Below are positions 4,992-10,524 of a stretch of 10,524 bases of DNA, piece by piece (the stretch's first letter is position 1; the number at the start of each line of letters is the position of its first letter). The stretch comes from Bacillota bacterium (lineage in GTDB: Bacteria; Bacillota; Clostridia; Oscillospirales; Ruminococcaceae). The stretch is from NCBI GenBank assembly GCA_023456995.1, contig JAEWNU010000078.1, positions 1 to 10,524 of the forward strand, in the 5' to 3' direction. The notes beneath the pieces are model-generated. The model was not told where the DNA came from. It searched no databases and was given only the letters and a program-made list of their open reading frames with translations. A program made the translations under genes and the position numbers.

Positions 4992-7478
4992 TTGGCTGCC
5001 AAACGCAAAAAGAAACCCCCACGCAAAACAAAAGCGCAGCTGCATGCTCAAAATCAGCTGCTTGCTGTTGTGTTGTTCACCCTTGGCCTACTGTTTGTGT
5101 TCTTGTCGTTCGTGCGCGGCAGTGAGGGCTGGTTGTTAGCGCACAGCGTTCTGCTGGGCCTGTTCGGCTGGTCGGCCTTCTTCATCGGCCCGATATTCGT
5201 TTACATATCGGTTATGTCCTCCTTTGATAAGCTTTCGGATGATCTGCCGATTCGCTCGACGCTGACCGGCGTACTGCTTTGCCTGATTTCGGCTGCTTTT
5301 CAGATTTTTCTCGCTGGGAAGCCGGAAGGCCAGACGGTGGGAGCTGTTGTCCGCCAGCTTTATGCCAACGGTCAGGCGCTGCATGGCGGAGGCATTATTT
5401 CGGCTCTGTTTGGCTTACCGCTTATGCAGCTCGGCGCCCCCGGCGACCGAATTGCTGTGTCGCTGCTGCTGTTTCTCCTGACGATGATTATAACAAAATC
5501 CACAATAGCGGGCGTTTTTCGTTCAGCTAAAAAGCCAATGGAAAAGCTCTCTAACGGCTATCATGAGCTGGTTAACGCCATGCCGGTACCGCAACTCGTC
5601 GGAAATGGTACGACATCTGAAAAGCCCGTCATCGACATTTCGCTGGATGACCCCGCCCCCGTGCCAAGACGACGCAAAAAGCCCGTTGCCGAGGAGGGTG
5701 TCTCACCCGAAGTATTGCTTGCCAAGCAAAAGCTTTTAGACACCGCAACCGCCGACCTGCCGATATCGGAGGAACATCCTGTCACGCCGAATGGCGACGG
5801 CATTGCCCCCGTGGTTCCCGACGAGGAGGGTCAGCAGCTTTTTATCGAGGATATTATCAATCGTGTCGCACAGGTGCAGGCGCACAAAGCGCAAAGTGCT
5901 GAACAAACCACTGCCCCTGAACCGCCCCCGCCACCGCCTGAGCCGGTTGAACCGCCCGTATATTTACTGCCACCACTTACGTTACTGCGTGAACCCGCTT
6001 TGGCTGCCGCTGGTGAAATTACCGCTGACGAGCTACGCCAGAATGCACAGCGGCTTGTGGATACACTACAATCCTTCGGAGTGCAGACCCGCATCATAGA
6101 CATCTCGCGCGGTCCTGCTGTCACTCGTTATGAGCTTCAACCCTCTGCTGGCGTTAAGATCTCTAAAATTACCAATCTGGCCGACGATATTGCACTAAAT
6201 CTTGCTTCGGCAGGTGTGCGTATCGAAGCACCTATCCCGAATAAAGCCGCGGTAGGCATTGAGGTTCCAAACCGCAAGGTCACGCCGGTGACTCTGCGCG
6301 AGGTTGTTGATTCTCCCGAATTCGCTGATGCAAAGAGCAAGGTCACGGTCGCGCTCGGGCGTGATATTTCCGGAAGTCTGGTCATGACGAACATCGCCAA
6401 AATGCCACACCTGCTCATTGCAGGTGCGACCGGTTCCGGAAAGTCGGTCTGCATAAACTCCATTATTATGAGCATTTTGTTTAAGGCCAAGCCCGACGAA
6501 GTTAAGCTTCTATTAATCGACCCTAAGGTTGTCGAGCTGGGCGTTTATAATGGCCTGCCACATCTGGTTATCCCGGTCGTCACCGACCCCAAAAAGGCTG
6601 CGGGTGCGCTTGGCTGGGCCGTCGCCGAAATGCTTAACCGCTATAAGATGTTCGCGGCACACAATGTGCGTGATATTGAGTCGTTTAACCGCCTTGTCGA
6701 AAATGCAGCAGTAAATCCGACTCCTCCGGCAGAAAATGAGCCCGCACCGCCCAAGCTCTCAAAGTTACCGCATTATATCATCGTGGTGGACGAGCTTGCC
6801 GATCTGATGATGGCCGCCCCATCCGAGGTGGAAGATTCGATCTGCCGTTTGGCGCAGATGGCACGCGCCGCCGGCATGCACCTGATCATTGCAACTCAGC
6901 GCCCGTCCGTTGACGTTATTACCGGCGTCATTAAGGCAAACATCCCCTCGCGAATCGCATTTGCGGTATCCTCGCAGATTGACTCGCGTACCATCCTCGA
7001 CATGGGCGGCGCAGAAAAGCTCTTGGGCATGGGCGATATGCTGTTCTCACCGGTCGGTTCATCAAAACCCACCCGTGTTCAGGGCTGTTTTGTCTCGGAC
7101 GAGGAGATTGAGCGTGTCGTAACCTATATTAACAGCGCGATCACCCCGCAGTATGACAACCAGGTTCTAGAAGAAATAGACAAACACACCCCCGTCGGAA
7201 AAGGCAATGCATCCGGCACATCCTCTGATGTCGGCGGTGACGAAGATGAAATGCTCGCCCCCGCAATTGAATGTGTTATCGAAGCGGGCATGGCCTCCAC
7301 TTCCCTTTTGCAGCGCAAACTAAAATTGGGCTATGCGCGTGCGGCCCGTATCATCGACGAGATGGAGAGCCGGGGTATCATCGGCCCTTACGAAGGCTCT
7401 AAACCCCGTGCAGTACTTATCTCAAAAGAACGCTGGATCGAAATGAAATTAAACCGGATGGCTAAAACCGGCGAATAA
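4992..7478 (+). CDS. FtsK/SpoIIIE-family DNA translocase
   Basis: This is a membrane-anchored hexameric ATPase that pumps double-stranded DNA through the closing septum, clearing chromosomes at division or sporulation. The 828-residue protein has a basic N terminus ([12 protein letters not shown]). About four membrane segments follow (roughly 22-42, 46-77, 88-108 and 132-170), then a low-complexity linker (about 185-325) with six consecutive prolines at 311-316. The motor has Walker A GATGSGKS (478-485) and Walker B IIVVDEL (596-602), then the conserved [14 protein letters not shown] and [21 protein letters not shown] short proline-rich insert (about 575-590) sits between the Walker motifs. 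Residues 755-810 form the winged-helix gamma domain that reads chromosome-orienting sequences. Length is normal. Sequence alone does not separate SpoIIIE from FtsK, so no symbol is given; the nearby tepA fits the B. subtilis spoIIIE neighbourhood. The start is TTG. Confidence 0.97.
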   Translation: MAAKRKKKPPRKTKAQLHAQNQLLAVVLFTLGLLFVFLSFVRGSEGWLLAHSVLLGLFGWSAFFIGPIFVYISVMSSFDKLSDDLPIRSTLTGVLLCLISAAFQIFLAGKPEGQTVGAVVRQLYANGQALHGGGIISALFGLPLMQLGAPGDRIAVSLLLFLLTMIITKSTIAGVFRSAKKPMEKLSNGYHELVNAMPVPQLVGNGTTSEKPVIDISLDDPAPVPRRRKKPVAEEGVSPEVLLAKQKLLDTATADLPISEEHPVTPNGDGIAPVVPDEEGQQLFIEDIINRVAQVQAHKAQSAEQTTAPEPPPPPPEPVEPPVYLLPPLTLLREPALAAAGEITADELRQNAQRLVDTLQSFGVQTRIIDISRGPAVTRYELQPSAGVKISKITNLADDIALNLASAGVRIEAPIPNKAAVGIEVPNRKVTPVTLREVVDSPEFADAKSKVTVALGRDISGSLVMTNIAKMPHLLIAGATGSGKSVCINSIIMSILFKAKPDEVKLLLIDPKVVELGVYNGLPHLVIPVVTDPKKAAGALGWAVAEMLNRYKMFAAHNVRDIESFNRLVENAAVNPTPPAENEPAPPKLSKLPHYIIVVDELADLMMAAPSEVEDSICRLAQMARAAGMHLIIATQRPSVDVITGVIKANIPSRIAFAVSSQIDSRTILDMGGAEKLLGMGDMLFSPVGSSKPTRVQGCFVSDEEIERVVTYINSAITPQYDNQVLEEIDKHTPVGKGNASGTSSDVGGDEDEMLAPAIECVIEAGMASTSLLQRKLKLGYARAARIIDEMESRGIIGPYEGSKPRAVLISKERWIEMKLNRMAKTGE

Positions 7479-7489
7479 AAGAGGATTAC

Positions 7490-9403
7490 ATGAATCGTTT
7501 TCTCCCTATTACAGCTGAAGAGATGCACGCGTGTGGGTGGCAACAGGCGGATTTTGTCTGCGTCACCGGAGACGCTTACGTCGACCACCCCAGCTTTGGT
7601 ATCGCAATAATCTCCCGTCTGCTTGAGCGGCTGGGTTATCGGGTCGTGATTTTATCTCAGCCTGATTTGAGTGACCCCGATGCCTTCAAGCGTTTTGGCA
7701 GGCCGAAATATGCTTTTATGATTACGGCGGGCAACATCGACTCGATGGTCTCAAACTACACAGTGGCCAAGCGCCGCCGCACACAGGATGCCTATTCCCC
7801 AACCAATGCACAAAATAGCCGGCCTGATCGTGCCGCAACGGTCTATTCACGCGCGGCCAAGGCAGCCTACCCTGACTGTCCGGTAATTCTTGGGGGAATA
7901 GAGGCTTCTCTGCGCCGTTTTGCACATTATGACTACTGGGCAGATCGTGTTATGCCCTCGATTCTTGTTGATTCGGGCGCAGATATGGTCTCCTACGGCA
8001 TGGGCGAGCATCAAACCGAAATAATCGCCGCAAGACTAGCTGCGGGGGAGCCAATCTCGGCGCTCAACGACATCCGCGGTACCGTCTGCTACATCACACC
8101 CGAGCTCATTCCTAATGGTACAGTGAGCTGCCCTTCGTACGAAAAGGTGGCGAGCGATAAAGCCGCCTATGTGCGCGCTTTTAAGCTTTGGCTGGATGAA
8201 CAGGATGCTGTGACCGGCCGCCCGGTGCTACAAAAGCATGGCGACCGCTATGTCCTGCAAAATCCACCGATGCCGCTCTTGACGCGAGAGGAACTGGACG
8301 CCGTATTCACGATGCCGTTTACCAGGGCATATCATCCTAGCTACGAGGCACTCGGCGGCGTAAAAGCAATTGAAGAAGTCGAATTTTCAATCATGCATAA
8401 CCGCGGCTGCTACGGTCACTGTAATTTCTGCTCCATCGCCGTACATCAGGGGCGGCAAATTGTGTCGCGCAGCATCGATTCGGTACTTAAAGAGGCCGAA
8501 AGCTTTGTTGAGAATCCGCGTTTTAAGGGTTATATCCATGATGTTGGTGGACCCACCGCGAACTTTCGCTATCCGTCCTGCAAAAAGCAGGAGACAAAGG
8601 GGTTGTGTAAGGACAAAAAATGTCTGGGTAACCCCGCCTGTCCCGCTATAAAGGTCGATCACAGCGAATATCTCGAACTGCTGCGCCGCCTTCGGGCGAT
8701 TAAGGGCATTAAAAAGGTGTTTGTGCGCTCAGGGCTTCGCTTTGACTATATCATGCTCGACAAAGACGATACATTTTTAAAAGAACTGGTTGCGAACCAC
8801 GTCAGCGGTCAGCTGAAGGTCGCACCCGAGCATTGTAGCGATGCGGTTCTCGATGCCATGGGCAAGCCGCATATTGAGGTCTACGAACGATTTGTCAAAA
8901 AGTTTTATCAGTGCACTAAGCAGGCAGGCAAGGAGCAATACCTCGTGCCCTATCTCATGAGCTCCCATCCCGGCAGTACCATCCGTGACGCGGTGGCTCT
9001 TTCACTGTTTTTAAAGAAGAACCACATGCATCCTGAACAGGTTCAAGATTTTTACCCCACACCGGGCACCATTTCCACCTGTATGTTTTACACCGGCGTT
9101 GACCCGCTGACCGGCAAGGAAATTTATGTGCCTAAAACTGAGCGCGAAAAACAGCGCCAGCGTGCGTTGCTGCAATATTTTAAGCCTGAAAATCGTAGGA
9201 CTGTTATTGAGGCGCTTGAGGAAATCCACCGGACCGACCTTATTGGCACCGGACCGGACTGCCTAGTCGCTCCTGACCGGCAATACCAGCAAAAGCTAAC
9301 TGAAAAGCGGCTAGCGCAGCAGGTTGGGCATCAGAAACGGGGCAACCGAGGTGGCAAATCCCCGCAGCGACCCGCCAGCACAAAAGCGGGAGGGAGACGA
9401 TGA
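7490..9403 (+). CDS. YgiQ-family radical SAM protein (UPF0313)
   Basis: This is a large cytoplasmic radical S-adenosylmethionine protein of the YgiQ family, whose reaction is unknown. The 637 residues begin with an N-terminal domain (DYVDH-type region near 29-36, then GGIEASLRRFAHYDYW at 135-150), a family hallmark that resembles a Rossmann/B12-binding-like region. The radical SAM core carries the [4Fe-4S] motif C307-x3-C311-x2-C314 in RGCYGHCNFCSIAVHQGR. A second cysteine group (C364, C373, C378, C384) is typical of the family and could hold another metal centre. LKVAPEH (442-448) and FYPTPGT (521-527) are further conserved segments. The last 25 or so residues are basic and low in complexity. 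The start is ATG, 11 bases after ftsK, with a weaker site (AGAGG at 7480-7484, 5 bases away) than other genes here. It overlaps the next gene by ATGA. Confidence 0.95.
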   Translation: MNRFLPITAEEMHACGWQQADFVCVTGDAYVDHPSFGIAIISRLLERLGYRVVILSQPDLSDPDAFKRFGRPKYAFMITAGNIDSMVSNYTVAKRRRTQDAYSPTNAQNSRPDRAATVYSRAAKAAYPDCPVILGGIEASLRRFAHYDYWADRVMPSILVDSGADMVSYGMGEHQTEIIAARLAAGEPISALNDIRGTVCYITPELIPNGTVSCPSYEKVASDKAAYVRAFKLWLDEQDAVTGRPVLQKHGDRYVLQNPPMPLLTREELDAVFTMPFTRAYHPSYEALGGVKAIEEVEFSIMHNRGCYGHCNFCSIAVHQGRQIVSRSIDSVLKEAESFVENPRFKGYIHDVGGPTANFRYPSCKKQETKGLCKDKKCLGNPACPAIKVDHSEYLELLRRLRAIKGIKKVFVRSGLRFDYIMLDKDDTFLKELVANHVSGQLKVAPEHCSDAVLDAMGKPHIEVYERFVKKFYQCTKQAGKEQYLVPYLMSSHPGSTIRDAVALSLFLKKNHMHPEQVQDFYPTPGTISTCMFYTGVDPLTGKEIYVPKTEREKQRQRALLQYFKPENRRTVIEALEEIHRTDLIGTGPDCLVAPDRQYQQKLTEKRLAQQVGHQKRGNRGGKSPQRPASTKAGGRR

Positions 9404-10359
9404 AGCGAACGAGGGCTCGAAAGCAGCGCCGCCAGCGACGTGTCTCTCCGCTGACAATTCTTATCATCGCCATTATCAGCGCTGTTTCGTGGTACACAAC
9501 CGAATATAAGCCCACGCAGGAATCTGTTCCTGCACTGGCTGAAAATGTTATTGCCGAGGTACAGGTGTTGGATGTCGGTCAAGGGAGCAGCCTTCTGCTG
9601 CGCACCGAAAACGCTAACGGCGTCCATGCCGTACTCATCGATGGCGGTGAACGTTCGGCATCTCAGGCGGTATGCGATGCGCTGGATGCGGCGGGCATTA
9701 CCCAATTAGATCTTCTGGTCATGACCCATCCCCACACCGACCATTTTGGTGGTCTGATTTCTGTGTTGGAAAATTATAAGGTGGATACGTTCTGGATGCC
9801 CGCCGTTTCCGAAGCACTGAATCCGACTAATAACACATATAACAGTCTTCTGGATGCTCTCGAAACAAACGGTTGTGAGATCGTACAAGCCGTTTCCCCG
9901 CGTGCTGAGACACTGGGCGATGGCATCACACTGAAGCTACTTGACGCCTTTGTACCTAACCCTGATAATCTCAATGACACTTCTTTGTGTCTGCGTATCG
10001 ATGCGGGTGACGCTTCTTTTCTAATAACTGGCGACGGCGAAACCGCGGTGGAACAGGCGCTACTTGAAAATAATGCGTCGGTTTCTGCCGATGTTTTTGT
10101 AGCCGGCCATCACGGCAGCAACACCTCGAATAAACAGGAGTTTTTGAATGCGGTCAGCCCTACGGCCAGTGTCATCTCCTGTGGGCGCGATAATGCTTAC
10201 AATCTGCCAAATCAGAAAGCGCTGGCTCGGCTTTCGGCCTTCGGGCCGGTTTACCGTACCGACATAAACGGTACGGTCACCTTTTCAACCGACGGCAACA
10301 CCATCTGGATTACCGCAAACAACATAAACGACGCAATCAATGCAAAGGAGGCGGCATAA
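9400..10359 (+). CDS. ComEC-like metallo-beta-lactamase-fold hydrolase, membrane-anchored
   Basis: This 319-residue protein resembles the C-terminal metallo-beta-lactamase (MBL) domain of the competence channel ComEC, without the channel. A basic N terminus (residues 1-14) and one hydrophobic segment (about 17-32) make a signal anchor, placing the catalytic domain outside the membrane. VQVLDVGQGSSLLL (54-67) and VLIDGGERS (78-86) open the fold. The metal motif is THPHTDH (109-115; His110, His112, Asp114, His115), followed by FLITGDGE (207-214, Asp211) and AGHHGSNTS (235-243). The segment usually reading YGHP near the end is YNLP (267-270), so a usually conserved histidine is absent. The substrate is unknown; a phosphodiesterase or nuclease is a family-based guess. 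ATG overlaps the ygiQ-like stop (ATGA), with GGGAGG just upstream, suggesting translational coupling. A DUF3006 gene follows. Confidence 0.9.
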   Translation: MKRTRARKQRRQRRVSPLTILIIAIISAVSWYTTEYKPTQESVPALAENVIAEVQVLDVGQGSSLLLRTENANGVHAVLIDGGERSASQAVCDALDAAGITQLDLLVMTHPHTDHFGGLISVLENYKVDTFWMPAVSEALNPTNNTYNSLLDALETNGCEIVQAVSPRAETLGDGITLKLLDAFVPNPDNLNDTSLCLRIDAGDASFLITGDGETAVEQALLENNASVSADVFVAGHHGSNTSNKQEFLNAVSPTASVISCGRDNAYNLPNQKALARLSAFGPVYRTDINGTVTFSTDGNTIWITANNINDAINAKEAA

Positions 10360-10360
10360 A

Positions 10361-10524
10361 ATGGTATTATCCATTGACCGAATTGAAGATAATATTGCCA
10401 TCTGTGTGGACGAGCAGCAGCAACTGCGTCGTATTCCTTTGTCAGCACTGCCCAAAGGCGCCGGCGAGGGGGATATTCTCCGTCAGACTACATCTGGCTA
10501 TGAGTTGGACGCGCAGGAAACCGC
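10361..10524 (+). CDS. DUF3006-family small protein (partial, 3' end beyond window)
   Basis: The first 54 codons are present; the frame is open at the window edge. The opening MVLSIDRIEDNIAICV, then IPLSALPKGAGEGDIL (about residues 25-40), is the usual DUF3006 pattern: a beta-strand start with a conserved DRIE, then a P-x-x-x-LP-x-G-x-x-EGD segment. Family members are generally small, so only a short tail is probably missing. The function is unknown. AAAGGAGG (10345-10352) precedes the ATG by 8 bases, and the gene starts one base after the stop of the MBL gene. As I recall, DUF3006 genes commonly sit beside, or are fused to, secreted ComEC-like MBL hydrolases, so the two probably act together. 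Confidence 0.85.
   Translation, partial: MVLSIDRIEDNIAICVDEQQQLRRIPLSALPKGAGEGDILRQTTSGYELDAQET

Noticed and set aside
5831..6124. Antisense open frame of 97 codons with a glycine/serine-rich stretch opposite ftsK.
   Set aside because: It mirrors the proline-rich linker codons of ftsK, lacks a ribosome-binding site and resembles no protein.

Overview
The window looks like a conserved chromosomal segment of a clostridial Firmicute, most likely from the Oscillospiraceae/Ruminococcaceae side. The grounds are a clostridial-type Rex repressor, a ComEB-type dCMP deaminase, a TepA-type ClpP homologue beside a SpoIIIE/FtsK translocase (these two are also neighbours in Bacillus subtilis), consistently strong AGGAGG ribosome-binding sites and frequent TTG starts. 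Base composition and codon use look even from gene to gene. I see no insertion sequence, phage gene, CRISPR array, tRNA or rRNA.

Left part (1-2350). A small universal-stress-protein-like gene reads leftward. A divergent A+T-rich gap separates it from rex, the NADH/NAD+-sensing repressor, which has its own consensus promoter. rex converges on rsmA (16S rRNA dimethyltransferase). Their 3' ends are packed so tightly that the T-run of the rex terminator overlaps the rsmA stop codon.

Middle (2300-3240). rsmA and comEB (dCMP deaminase) are divergent. The gap between them holds a promoter for each gene and a perfect 11-bp inverted repeat spanning the comEB promoter. comEB is a single-gene unit closed by a clear intrinsic terminator. 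After it comes a promoter followed by a leader of about 180 bases with three inverted repeats, the last of which includes the ribosome-binding site of tepA.

Right part (3238-10524). Six genes read rightward with short gaps or overlaps and no visible terminator: tepA (ClpP-like serine peptidase), uppP (undecaprenyl-diphosphate phosphatase), ftsK/spoIIIE (DNA translocase), a YgiQ-family radical SAM protein, a membrane-anchored ComEC-like metallo-beta-lactamase-fold hydrolase, and a DUF3006 protein cut by the window edge. tepA, uppP and ftsK fit a cell-envelope, division and sporulation theme. The YgiQ, hydrolase and DUF3006 genes are of uncertain function, and the first two overlap by ATGA.

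Most of the window is ordinary core genome and I do not see an undescribed multi-gene system. The items most worth a second look are the operator-like dyad between rsmA and comEB, the structured tepA leader, and the hydrolase that lacks a histidine usually conserved in its family.
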